Shown here piece by piece: positions 1-7,832 of a stretch of DNA of 11,522 nt; positions within the stretch are counted from its first letter, which is position 1; each line of letters begins with the position of its first letter. Under the pieces are notes generated by a model. The model did not search any database. It had not been told where the DNA came from and saw only the letters and a program-made list of their open reading frames with translations. A program made the position numbers and the translations under genes. Location of the stretch: assembly GCA_014885115.2 (NCBI GenBank), contig WKLE02000179.1, forward strand, positions 12,887-24,408. The letters run 5' to 3'. The DNA is from Asterionellopsis glacialis. Lineage: Eukaryota; Bacillariophyta; Plagiogrammaphyceae; Rhaphoneidales; Asterionellopsidaceae.

Positions 1-43
1 GTTCTTCAGCAGCTGCCGACAATCGATCTTTATTAGAAGACAT
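1..43 (-). CDS. possible N-terminus of a gene leaving the window on the left
   Basis: On the minus strand an ATG at 43-41 opens a frame that stays open to the left edge and reads MSSNKDRLSAAAEE. The peptide is hydrophilic, with a small-residue/charged composition typical of a real cytosolic N-terminus, and it is followed upstream (44 onward) by AT-rich DNA as expected for a 5' flank. Fourteen codons are far too few to identify a family, and an open frame of this length occurs often by chance. If real, it is transcribed divergently from the large gene at 2607. No function is proposed. Confidence 0.35.
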   Translation of the reverse strand, partial: MSSNKDRLSAAAEE

Positions 44-330
44 AATCACACGTATGTACAGTAAAAACAAGACCAAATGATCTCTCGAAAATTATACAGA
101 TACTTTCAAGTAGCTGTACAAGGATGGCTTTGTTGGGATGTGATTGCGAAGGAGGAATGCTCTTCAATGCTTTTGTTGTGAGCCATTAGATTCATTAACA
201 TAATCGTACATGAAAGTACAGTACATGGTGAAGTCTAGTAACAAGTTTTCTAGCAAAAAATAATCTTCCACAGAAAGTCTCTACTCTACTAGTTAGTCCT
301 AGTTGATAGGACCTTGCTAGACTAGCTCTA

Positions 331-347
331 GAGAGAGAGAGAGAGAG
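331..347. repeat. (GA)n microsatellite
   Basis: About 8.5 uninterrupted GA units, preceded by CTCTA so that the edge is a small CTCTAGAG palindrome. Further GAGAG runs appear at 511-530 and 634-655. It may be only slippage sequence; GAGA-type tracts also occur as promoter elements in many eukaryotes. Confidence 0.9.
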
Positions 348-510
348 TTAGAGTGTGAGAGAACCAATCAAAACTCTGAATCAAAGATTGAAAATTTCAT
401 TGCTGATATGAATTTTACGTACACTGTAAGTTTCTACTTACAATACTGTACTGTAATTTGGGTACCTCCAGGAGCGACCGCCGCAAAGTGGTTTTCCCGC
501 GCTCTCTCGA

Positions 511-677
511 TCTAGAGAGTAGATTTGAGAGATGAGTTTTGTTGAGACGACTTCTTGTCTACGGCCAGACGAGACCGTTGACGGGGGCATTGAATTTCAA
601 TTATAAATTAACGGTAGTCTCTACTTTAGGACCTCTAGAGAGATGGATTTGAGAGGGTGGTGGGTGAGTCGTCTGTT
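511..677. repeat. imperfect direct repeat pair (TCTAGAGAG...GATTTGAGAG)
   Basis: The first copy begins at 511 and the second at 634. Both start with TCTAGAGAG, continue to GATTTGAGAG and then to a TGAG-rich stretch ending near GACGACTT or GTCGTCTG. The first ~21 bases match almost completely with one inserted base; the remainder is weaker. The copies start 123 bases apart. Origin is unknown: either an old local duplication or paired regulatory sites. Confidence 0.45.
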
Positions 678-1537
678 GAAAAAAAGATAATGTATGATAT
701 TCTTCACTGTGTCTACAGTTTATATATGTAGCAATAACGCAAATGTTAGAAGGGGAGTAAAGTCTATCAAATTTAAAAAAAATACAAGTAATGATCCCAA
801 TCCAGCAAGCAAAAAGGTCCCCACGAATTGAGCACATGCAAGAAGCCTACTGTATACCATCACCATTATATATGGTTGTAAAGGGATAAGACCTAAAGGT
901 CGACTAGCTAAATGGGACTATGTTCAAGTGGCATGATTCTTTGCATAAAAACTAAATCTAATTTTGAAATAAACTTTATAGACATGTTATGTAAAAGGCA
1001 ACAAGAAGGGTACTAGTTGAATACTTTATTTTCACTTTGTACTGCATGCTGTGGCAACCGCAACTTACTGTACTATGCATACAAACATTACTTCTGAAAA
1101 TTTCTTCTTGTTGATGAAAATCAAGTATCCTGCAAATTTTCTCTATAAAAGCCATAGATGCAATAATGAACAACAAGGGTCTTTTTTGTTGAATCCCAGT
1201 CGATATGTGGTTCTATCCTACCTCTGTTCAACTCCTTCATCTACAGTACGCAATGCACTTTTCATGAAAATTCAACCACGTTGTTCTTGTAGAATGCTGT
1301 AATGCATTTTACAACTTACTGGTAAATTTTAGCTCTCTGTCCTTGCATTTTCTTGTCATTAGTGAGTGTAGCACTCCTCATCCTTGCCTAAATGTGTGTG
1401 TGTCCAGAGTCCAGAGTGTGCCCAAGCACAGCTGCAGAGGAGTTGTCATGTAAACAATTCGCGCGATGAGACACCGTCTGGGGGTGCCTGCGCGTAAGTG
1501 GGATTTTTTGAATGTTGTGCTTCAACCAAGAAAGTGC

Positions 1538-1543
1538 CACGTG
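1538..1543. promoter_or_regulatory. CACGTG (G-box / E-box) palindrome
   Basis: A perfect CACGTG lies within GCCACGTGTG, about 1.07 kb upstream of the large gene's ATG. bHLH and bZIP factors bind this hexamer in many eukaryotes. A single hexamer this far out is weak evidence of function. Confidence 0.2.
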
Positions 1544-1667
1544 TGCATAATAATCCATCCTCCATTATTTGGGGAGTTCCGACAAGCAGATTTCACCAAG
1601 ATATATACCATACTGATATGTAGTTTAGACGAAAAGTAAAAATTTAAAACGCACGTCTCATTCGGTC

Positions 1668-1675
1668 GACGTCAT
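1668..1675. promoter_or_regulatory. CRE-like GACGTCAT (contains ACGTCA / TGACGT)
   Basis: GACGTCAT at 1668-1675 contains the bZIP half site TGACGT on the minus strand. In the diatom Phaeodactylum such sites act as CO2/cAMP-response elements. Here the site is single and ~930 bp from the start codon, so a role is only a possibility. Confidence 0.2.
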
Positions 1676-2137
1676 CTTTTCGTCATACGTTTCACCAATT
1701 CCATTAATTCAATTTTATTTATCTGTATACAGTTTTGAATATATTCAAATTCCTATTGAAAGGTGACACATGGTCCAACATACACCATATACAGTGATTG
1801 TCCTAAGTTGATGTCTGAACGTGTTTGGTGATTTCTACGCGCCAAAAAAGAGATACCCCAAAATCACAATCCTTTAGTGCCGAGCCAAGAATTTGCATCA
1901 CGTACTTTTTTACTTGTTGCAGTACAAGCAGCAAATGCAAGAACAAATCAAAAACTTCCGCTCTTTCATCTCGCATCGCTCGCGTACTACTGAATCTGTT
2001 GCCACTAACTACCCGCTCTCCCACTCTCATGCTTTTTTATATGAATGTTGGGGTGTCTTTCGTGCCGTGTAGAAAAAAAGTAGAAGAAAGTGTCAAAAGC
2101 AAAGGTCCTTCACAGTCAATTTTTGCATAACACAGCA

Positions 2138-2153
2138 CACATGCATGCATGTG
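2138..2153. repeat. 16-bp perfect palindrome CACATGCATGCATGTG
   Basis: The 16 bases read identically on both strands, with tandem ATGC inside. The palindrome lies ~450 bp upstream of the large gene. It could be a dimeric transcription-factor site or a cruciform-prone short repeat; both flanking bases are A, so the symmetry stops exactly there. Confidence 0.6.
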
Positions 2154-2606
2154 AATCCTGGAATTCAAAACGAGACACAAGATTGATACTTACTTACTAC
2201 AGTAGATGAGGAGTCGATTGGGAGCCTACATATACAGTACCATTCGTTCTCGTCGAAAAAAATAGTGAGAAAGGTGAAAAAGAGTCGTCAAGAAGAAAGA
2301 AGGATTACATCAACAGCAATACACACACAAAAAAAGGTGATCACTACCTACACCAAGTGAATCCATTAATTTGAATTGGTGATTGCAACACAACCACCCC
2401 AAAGGTGCATTGCAGTCCTCTATTGCCAAGCAAGAAGCTTACAGGCCACAAAGAGGAAGAGTGTATTATTTGTGGATTGGTGTGCTCTGTGCTTGACAAG
2501 GAGGCTTCATCCTTGGACTGGATTAGGGCATCGAAGCAAAAGTGATTTCACATTAATTTTTTGTTTAGATTGAGAAAAGTCAATCTCTCCTAATCAAATC
2601 ATAAGA

Positions 2607-5600
2607 ATGTGGGCTCATCGACCTCCCAATCGTCCATATGACCCAACGGAACCAGGTGCACCTGCACCTAAATTGTTACCGTCACCTCCCAAGGTACCAC
2701 CTCCACCTCCGACACCCAAGGCATCCAAGTACAGCAGTGTACGTCAAAATGAATTGGAAGAATTGCGTCAACGGGGGTTAGCAAAATTGTTCAATAAGCA
2801 TTTTACGACCGTCACACAACAAATAGCCGCCGAACGTGCCGCGGCTGACAAAGCTCTCAAGGATTTAGAAGCACGTCGATTGTCGGAATTTAAAGAAACC
2901 AATTATGGTGCAACCATTTCCAATTACGATCAAATGGTATTGGAATTGCAAAAGAAACGCGACGAATGCAAACGCAAGGAGCGTGAAACCTTATTGTTGT
3001 ATCAACGATATGTTCATAAATTTGGGAACAAGGCCGGTGCCATGGCTGTCCCCAGTATGAACGATGCAAAGGCATCCTTGGAGGATGGACTACCCTTACC
3101 ACCACTTGTCACCAAATCCGTGGAAGACACCAAAGTCGGATGTCATGTCCCGGATCGTACTACGGAAATTGAAACGAATTTACAAGGGTATATGGATAAG
3201 GGTGGACAACGTCATCCTTCTATACGAGATTTGGGATTGTCGGAAACGTATAAAACATTACAAGATGCCATGGAACAACAAGAACGTGATTTCCTCAAAA
3301 GTAGCACTCTATCCTCCGCCGATGCTAAATCACCTGTAAGACGTCCTAAATTATCACCTGAACCTTTGGTATTACGTGGTCAAAAGCTGGAGGATCATGA
3401 AGAAATCGACGAGGAAGAAATTGCTCCGCAAACTCCAGTAGCCAAGCAAAAGAGCGGTACCTCTTCGTCGTCTGATACCATTGCTGATAATGCAGCTGGT
3501 GAACAAACACCTCTTCCTAAAACAACAACAGACAGTGAAACAATCGATGTTGATGTTGATGCAGCTGTGACTGCCATTAACAATAAAGCTACTACAAAGG
3601 GGGATTCCTCCTCATTAGTACCACCTCCACAACTTGTCGCAAGTACACCAGGATCATCCTCTTCGACATCCGTGGCACATGCCGATTCACCTTCTACTAA
3701 GAAATCACTAACGGCCATGCCATCTGAAGCTTCTACAGCTACGACTGTCAAAATTGGTAGCAGTGCAGATAACAGTGATTCTTCTTCCAGTATCCCTGAA
3801 CATCCATCTTCCAAACAAGAACAACCTCAAAACACAAGTTTTGTAACTTTTGAAGAAAAGTTGACGGAAGAATCACCCGAATCCTCCTCCGAAGATGGTG
3901 ATGACGATGATGATAACTTTTTATCACGAGATGACCATGCTCTTAATGTTTCTACAGATGAAGATATCATGTCCGCACATTCGGCTGTTTCTGGATTAAC
4001 GTCTGTTGAAATTATATCTGATGCGGAAATGAAATTATTAGAATTTTTGCGAACGGAAACAGAAGCTATTCGACAAATGTTGGATGAACAAGAAGAAGAA
4101 GAACAACGTTCTGTGAATTTATCAAGTTCTCCCAATGGGACGAATCCTGCTACTACTGCTATTGGTGGTGATGTTGCGGGATTACGTAGTAATTACGAAA
4201 CATCTTCTTATGCTCCCATCCCTGATGATGCAATCCTATCGGATGATATGAGTGAAACACAACGTGCTACATTGCAAGCAGAAGAAATGGTACGTGAAAT
4301 GCAACGTGTCTTGGAAGAAGCACAAAATGAACAACATGTTGGCAACAATGCAGCAAATTCGGATAACGTTTCCACATGGACACCTACCCAACAATGTTAT
4401 GGTAGTGGAACAACAACAGCATCATCGACGTACTCTCCTACACCAGGAACTCCAGTCTCTCTTGCGAAAGAACCATACCGATTGGAAACCACCAATCCAA
4501 ATGAAGAATGGATGGTCTATTATGATGATCAACATCAACGTAATTATTATCATGAAGTAAATTCAGATGTAGTCCAATGGGAAAAACCAGCTACAGCGAA
4601 AGCTGTGCAACCATCGAGAGGAATTTCAAGTAGTAATAGTACTCATGGTGATGGAACAGAAGATACCACTACCAAAGATGGTACTATTACTGCTACTCCT
4701 ACCGGTATGACATCCTCCTCCACTAGCCAATCACGTGCATCACCCATGACAGTTCGATCCATCAATACAACTGTATCCACAGAAGATCATGATTATGTAC
4801 CATTAAAAGATTACAGTAAAAAGAAAAAGAAATCCTCGTTATCTACTGGAACAGCATCCTCTGATGCAGGTTCTGTCAATTCGTCTTCTATACGAAGTGG
4901 TGCCTCTGGTTCAGTATTGCAACAGCAACAGCAGGATACGAATAACGATGGTACTACTAACGCTACTGCAGCAGCAAGTGTTCATAGTTCCAACAGTAGT
5001 CATAATCCTACAGCAGATGGTACTACTTCCATCATGTCAGGTGTTGTGTCAAGTTCCGAATCACAATTGTTAACGTATGAAGATGTCATGCCTGAAATTG
5101 GCGGACGTCCAAGCTCATTACGTTCTTCCTCTGGTGGTACTTCTACCAACATGACAAGACGTGATTTGTATAGACGTCAACAACGTCGTAAACGGAATCG
5201 CCGTCGTGCTGCCATGCTTGCAGGGACTGTAGTAGCCATGACTGCCAGTGTGTATTGTAAAAAAGAAATTTCAGCTGTTGTGGATGTGCTGGTACCAGAT
5301 AGTATTGAATATCAATTACATCATGTAATGACGAAACATGTTAATTCTCATGTTCCAGCCTTTATGCAATGGACATCTTCCAAGGTAGTAACTAAGGAAT
5401 TACAAGAAAAAATGCAACATGAACAACATTTGAAACAACAACAAGAAGTTGCAGAATTACGAAAACGGCAAGAAAATGAACGTAAGGCTCAGCTTGAACA
5501 AGAACGTAAAGCCAAGGTGGAGGCTGAAAAACAAGCCAAACTTCAAGCCAAGTTAGAAGCCGAACGAAAAGCTAGGGAAGAAGCTGAACTTAAACGTAAA

Positions 5601-6029
5601 CTGGAATCAGAAATACGCGCCAAGTTAGAAGCTGAACAAAAGGCCAAGGAAGAAGCTTTGGAAGCTCAACGGAAAGCCAAGGAGGCAGCAGAGGCTGCTG
5701 AAGCTGAAGCTGCACGCAAGGCTGCTGAAGCAGATGAAGAAGCCAAACGTGCCACGGAAGAAACTGCTCGTAAGGCAGCCGCAGAAGCGGAACTTGCCAT
5801 GGAAGTTGAACGCAAGGCGCATGAGGAAACTGAAGCTGCGCTAGCATTATTGGAAGAAACAACAACTACCGAAGAGCATGATGATAATGAAATTGCTCTC
5901 AAGTATAAGGAACGTCCTTTGGTATGTAATGTACCATTATCATATGTTGTTCCTGGCAAATGTCGTCGGATGGCAAAAGCAAAACCAATTTATGATGTGG
6001 CAGGTCTCATTGGAAGTATGATGCAATAG
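2607..6029 (+). CDS. large WW-domain, single-pass membrane, coiled-coil protein (1140 aa)
   Basis: Function unknown; probably a membrane-anchored scaffold or tether. Visible order: Pro-rich N-terminus (residues 6-38), charged helical segment (~47-135), long Ser/Thr-rich acidic disordered region with a DDDDD run (~430-440), one WW domain (W635, aromatic run, W658, P661), a QQQQQ tract near 772, a very basic stretch (RRQQRRKRNRRR), a hydrophobic segment ~868-884, then from ~929 to ~1090 an Ala/Glu/Lys/Arg helix with ERKA-type repeats, and a compact tail (~1100-1140) containing CNVP, GKCRR and ending SMMQ. The basic run before the membrane segment predicts that the N-terminal part with the WW domain is cytosolic and the long helix is on the other side. 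WW domains bind proline-rich motifs, so self-association with the Pro-rich N-terminus is conceivable. An in-frame TGA at 2571-2573 precedes the ATG, the first in the frame. No intron is apparent. Coding status is very secure; the role is inferred. Confidence 0.93.
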   Translation: MWAHRPPNRPYDPTEPGAPAPKLLPSPPKVPPPPPTPKASKYSSVRQNELEELRQRGLAKLFNKHFTTVTQQIAAERAAADKALKDLEARRLSEFKETNYGATISNYDQMVLELQKKRDECKRKERETLLLYQRYVHKFGNKAGAMAVPSMNDAKASLEDGLPLPPLVTKSVEDTKVGCHVPDRTTEIETNLQGYMDKGGQRHPSIRDLGLSETYKTLQDAMEQQERDFLKSSTLSSADAKSPVRRPKLSPEPLVLRGQKLEDHEEIDEEEIAPQTPVAKQKSGTSSSSDTIADNAAGEQTPLPKTTTDSETIDVDVDAAVTAINNKATTKGDSSSLVPPPQLVASTPGSSSSTSVAHADSPSTKKSLTAMPSEASTATTVKIGSSADNSDSSSSIPEHPSSKQEQPQNTSFVTFEEKLTEESPESSSEDGDDDDDNFLSRDDHALNVSTDEDIMSAHSAVSGLTSVEIISDAEMKLLEFLRTETEAIRQMLDEQEEEEQRSVNLSSSPNGTNPATTAIGGDVAGLRSNYETSSYAPIPDDAILSDDMSETQRATLQAEEMVREMQRVLEEAQNEQHVGNNAANSDNVSTWTPTQQCYGSGTTTASSTYSPTPGTPVSLAKEPYRLETTNPNEEWMVYYDDQHQRNYYHEVNSDVVQWEKPATAKAVQPSRGISSSNSTHGDGTEDTTTKDGTITATPTGMTSSSTSQSRASPMTVRSINTTVSTEDHDYVPLKDYSKKKKKSSLSTGTASSDAGSVNSSSIRSGASGSVLQQQQQDTNNDGTTNATAAASVHSSNSSHNPTADGTTSIMSGVVSSSESQLLTYEDVMPEIGGRPSSLRSSSGGTSTNMTRRDLYRRQQRRKRNRRRAAMLAGTVVAMTASVYCKKEISAVVDVLVPDSIEYQLHHVMTKHVNSHVPAFMQWTSSKVVTKELQEKMQHEQHLKQQQEVAELRKRQENERKAQLEQERKAKVEAEKQAKLQAKLEAERKAREEAELKRKLESEIRAKLEAEQKAKEEALEAQRKAKEAAEAAEAEAARKAAEADEEAKRATEETARKAAAEAELAMEVERKAHEETEAALALLEETTTTEEHDDNEIALKYKERPLVCNVPLSYVVPGKCRRMAKAKPIYDVAGLIGSMMQ

Positions 6030-6264
6030 GACTGTCGCAGAAAGATTTCAAAGGAGTTTATTTTACAGTGTACTCTTTAAAACTCTCACGCATCACGTAT
6101 TTCAAACAACAGTACTTCCTACAAGCGCACGTATTAGTACCGGAGTAAATACCAACATCAGCACAACATCTTCATCATCAACACCTGCTTCAGAACACAA
6201 TCAAACAATATGATCAAAAACACATACCAACATCAACAAATCACGACGCCTAAAAGGGTATGTG

Positions 6265-6270
6265 AATAAA
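6265..6270 (+). terminator. candidate poly(A) signal AATAAA of the WW-domain gene
   Basis: AATAAA lies 236 bases after the TAG stop of the plus-strand gene, followed by an A/CA-rich stretch suitable for cleavage. It is the only exact hexamer I noticed on this strand between the two genes. In algae the signal is often degenerate, so the assignment is tentative. Confidence 0.4.
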
Positions 6271-6431
6271 GCTACAACAAAATTCCCATACAGATGATAA
6301 ACATAAAACAATTTTTGAAAGTGGGGAAAAACACAGGGCAAGCCACGACACTAAACACGGCAGAAAATAATATCAAAATATACTTAAAAAATAGCTTCTC
6401 TGATTGCGTGGAAAGAACTGTGAACTTTAAA

Positions 6432-6442
6432 TTTATTTTATT
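6432..6442 (-). terminator. candidate overlapping poly(A) signals of the methyltransferase-like gene
   Basis: On the minus strand two AATAAA hexamers overlap (TTTATT at 6432-6437 and 6437-6442), about 90 bases beyond the TGA stop at 6531. The position fits a short 3' untranslated region. The mRNA ends of the convergent genes would be about 160 bases apart or overlapping. Confidence 0.45.
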
Positions 6443-6530
6443 ATGTACATATGTAGGCAAGCAACTGGGAGATTTCGAAATAGCCTTTAAACAAAATAGT
6501 TCATTTTTTCTTTCTTGACGCCGAATTAGC

Positions 6531-7541
6531 TCATTGCTCCTGCGCCCATTGATTCTTTTTAAACACCATGACCGACTTCGTGAACCAAACGTAGTTATTG
6601 GCAAGATTCCTAAACTTGTCAGACCATTCTTTCTGATACGTATAGCCCAGGCTCTCGAATAATTCAATAATGTACTTGTTTGAGTGATTGTTGATGTGAG
6701 AGTGACCTAGCTGACCGAGAATAGCCCAACTCAAAACAATGCCTTTGGTGTTGTGCCGATGTAAATTTCGAATCAGCATGCCTTCATACATGCTTGGCAC
6801 GTGTTCTCCAACTTCCAACGACACAACCCACTCTCGTTTGGGCAACCCTAGTGGGAAAGTTAGGTCAAAAAATTTAACACTACCGTGTGTGTACTCATAA
6901 ACATTCCCAGCACCATCGTAAGCTTCATAGTCCATATTCGGATGTCGTTGCAAGATTTCCGGTTTGTATTGACCCACACCGGCACCAAAGTCGTTGATGG
7001 AAGTGATGTTTTCTGCAATGATCAAATTAGACAGTTCTTCAATGATTCGTTTGGATCCCAACTTGTGAAGAAGTGGAATGGTATAGTTGCTGTTCAAGAG
7101 AGTGGTCGCTTTTTTTGTGTCAGGCACAAGGCACCACCCACCACGCTCCAAGGTCACTTTTGACTGCTTAGCTCCTACATTTTGGCATTGCATTTTGGCT
7201 TCTCGAAAGCGAGTCTCCAGTTGACGGTTGACAAAGGGCAAAATGACATCGGCGTGTTCATCCATGTACTTGATACTGGCATGAACATCCTCCACAGCGT
7301 ACCATCTGTTGTAGTCTACGTGATTGATGCCATAGTTAATGCCCGATATAGGTGGCCCGATCAATCTTTTGTTGATCCAATCAAATCTCATCTCCAAATC
7401 CTCTTTGGAGGATGTCTCCGGCTGCGTAGTAAAGTTCACATCTGGTTTCGATAGGTTATACAAAACTCTGCTTTGAGAAACAATTAGCGCAAAAGTCCCA
7501 ATGAGGCCGATGATGGCTACGGGCACATCTCCTTTCCTCAT
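6531..7541 (-). CDS. membrane-anchored SAM-dependent methyltransferase-like protein (336 aa)
   Basis: Likely transfers a methyl group from S-adenosylmethionine; the substrate is unknown. The N-terminus has two basic residues, then a hydrophobic segment at ~7-23 without a clear cleavage site, which fits a type II signal anchor with the catalytic part in the ER/Golgi lumen. Sequons at N36, N152, N178 and N285 agree with a secretory location. The Rossmann fold shows motif I DFGAGVGQY at 184-192, an acidic residue after the second strand (D209 in EAYDGAGN), D226 in DLTFPLG, and SLEVGEHVP at 241-249, which resembles the post-I/motif II region of Methyltransf_23/11-type enzymes. The later GQLGHSHINN (276-285) is a further conserved-looking block. 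Residues ~30-165 precede the fold and have no domain I recognise. No intron is seen. The start is the only ATG that places the anchor at the N-terminus. Family assignment is by motif only; it could act on glycans, lipids or small molecules. Confidence 0.85.
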   Translation of the reverse strand: MRKGDVPVAIIGLIGTFALIVSQSRVLYNLSKPDVNFTTQPETSSKEDLEMRFDWINKRLIGPPISGINYGINHVDYNRWYAVEDVHASIKYMDEHADVILPFVNRQLETRFREAKMQCQNVGAKQSKVTLERGGWCLVPDTKKATTLLNSNYTIPLLHKLGSKRIIEELSNLIIAENITSINDFGAGVGQYKPEILQRHPNMDYEAYDGAGNVYEYTHGSVKFFDLTFPLGLPKREWVVSLEVGEHVPSMYEGMLIRNLHRHNTKGIVLSWAILGQLGHSHINNHSNKYIIELFESLGYTYQKEWSDKFRNLANNYVWFTKSVMVFKKNQWAQEQ

Positions 7542-7596
7542 GATTTTGCATATCCATGCGCAGAAATTTCACGTTATTTCGCACTAATTTCAGGAT

Positions 7597-7670
7597 GAAT
7601 CTAACGGGTTAGCGTCATTTTGGCTACTATGGAGTTTTACTAGCAAAAATGAATCTAACCCGTTAGATTC
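7597..7670. repeat. exact 16-bp inverted repeat GAATCTAACGGGTTAG / CTAACCCGTTAGATTC
   Basis: The arms are 7597-7612 and 7655-7670 and match exactly over 16 bases. Each arm is itself a small palindrome, CTAAC-NN-GTTAG, with centre GG in the left copy and CC in the right. They lie 56 to 130 bases upstream of the minus-strand ATG. This may be a paired operator-like site or the terminal repeats of a very small MITE-like element. Confidence 0.75.
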
Positions 7671-7688
7671 ATTTTACTAGTAAAACTC
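7632..7688. repeat. 57-bp near-perfect palindrome (hairpin)
   Basis: The left arm runs from GAGTTTTACTAG at 7632 to CTAAC at 7659; the right arm runs from GTTAG at 7662 to CTAGTAAAACTC at 7688; the centre is CC at 7660-7661. The arms are 28 and 27 bases and differ by one extra A and one C/T change. The left stem overlaps the right arm of the 16-bp inverted repeat. Such structures are typical of MITE ends or foldback elements. No target-site duplication was identified. Confidence 0.85.
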
Positions 7689-7761
7689 ACGTACCTGGTA
7701 CTTTTTTTTCTACTGGTAATCAACAGGTACACTTCTGTTCCTGTTCTCTTAATGAATGAAG

Positions 7762-7832
7762 ATCCACCGTATACTCACCAACCGTCCAAATGGGTATCCA
7801 CCGTATACTCATCGCCAACGGTCCAAATGGGG
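7762..7832. repeat. tandem direct repeat, two units of 34 and ~37 bp, with a degenerate echo
   Basis: Unit 1 (7762-7795) and unit 2 (7796-7832) both read ATCCACCGTATACTCA, a short variable part with CCAAC, then GTCCAAATGGG. Unit 2 has about three extra bases in the middle. The sequence GGTCCAAAacGGTATCCA at 7922-7939 matches the unit junction with three differences, and AAAACGGTAT occurs twice more (7927-7936, 7944-7953). Short repeats just outside a transposase gene often are subterminal transposase-binding repeats; that is an inference here. Confidence 0.75.

Larger units (their letters stand above)
57..2239. repeat. nine dispersed copies of heptamer TACAGTA / TACTGTA
   Basis: Exact copies on one strand or the other lie at 57-63, 217-223, 444-450, 449-455 (overlapping the previous one), 848-854, 1066-1072, 1242-1248, 2198-2204 and 2233-2239. 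The motif and its reverse complement are one 7-mer, so fewer than one copy would be expected by chance in this length. The rest of the window, 8.9 kb, has two that I found (4812-4818 and 9717-9723). The copies are irregularly spaced and cluster at both ends of the divergent region. They could be a transcription-factor site or a genome-wide intergenic motif; the sequence cannot tell. Confidence 0.6.
44..2606. other. long intergenic region, divergent promoter side, no supported gene
   Basis: This 2.56-kb stretch has no convincing coding frame. The open frames in it (for example 601-837 minus, 1051-1302 plus, 1825-2130 plus with an overlapping minus frame at 1803-2030) are short, rich in Cys/Phe/Ser without domain pattern, and overlap each other. 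I found no tRNA-like A/B box pair. It contains a (GA)n tract, an imperfect direct repeat, a perfect 16-bp palindrome, a CACGTG box, an ACGTCA box and a repeated TACAGTA heptamer, all listed separately. Pyrimidine- and A-rich DNA near 2250-2350 probably lies in or near the 5' untranslated region of the gene at 2607. Confidence 0.6.
6030..6530. other. convergent 3' intergenic region
   Basis: Both flanking genes end here. It is A-rich non-coding sequence with CAACATCA-type low complexity at 6150-6240. The small open frames (6294-6518 plus, 6272-6667 minus) are poor in protein character, and the minus one overlaps the end of the methyltransferase-like gene in another frame, so I do not call them. 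Confidence 0.7.

Noticed and set aside
1803..2130. Overlapping open frames of 101 (plus) and 75 (minus) codons
   Set aside because: They overlap on opposite strands, show no recognisable domain, and no clear start context or neighbouring support distinguishes either from chance.
2376..2573. 65-codon open frame in the same frame just upstream of the large gene
   Set aside because: It has no ATG start and is closed by TGA at 2571-2573, 33 bases before the gene's ATG. It most likely lies in the 5' untranslated region. An overlapping frame with CIICGLVC also lacks an ATG.
3395..4135. Long minus-strand open frames inside the WW-domain gene
   Set aside because: They are mirror images of Ser/Thr/Asp-rich codons of the plus-strand gene, giving Ser/Val-rich nonsense proteins.
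6272..6667. 131-codon minus-strand open frame
   Set aside because: Half of it overlaps the end of the methyltransferase-like gene in a different frame and the rest is AT-rich 3' flank; the hydrophobic C-terminal part reflects T-rich DNA.
7654..7668. TCTAACCCGTTAG as a piggyBac-type end (TTAA target site plus CCC terminus)
   Set aside because: The tetranucleotide is CTAA, not TTAA, and the bases are fully explained by the palindrome. Without the other end of the element this cannot be supported.
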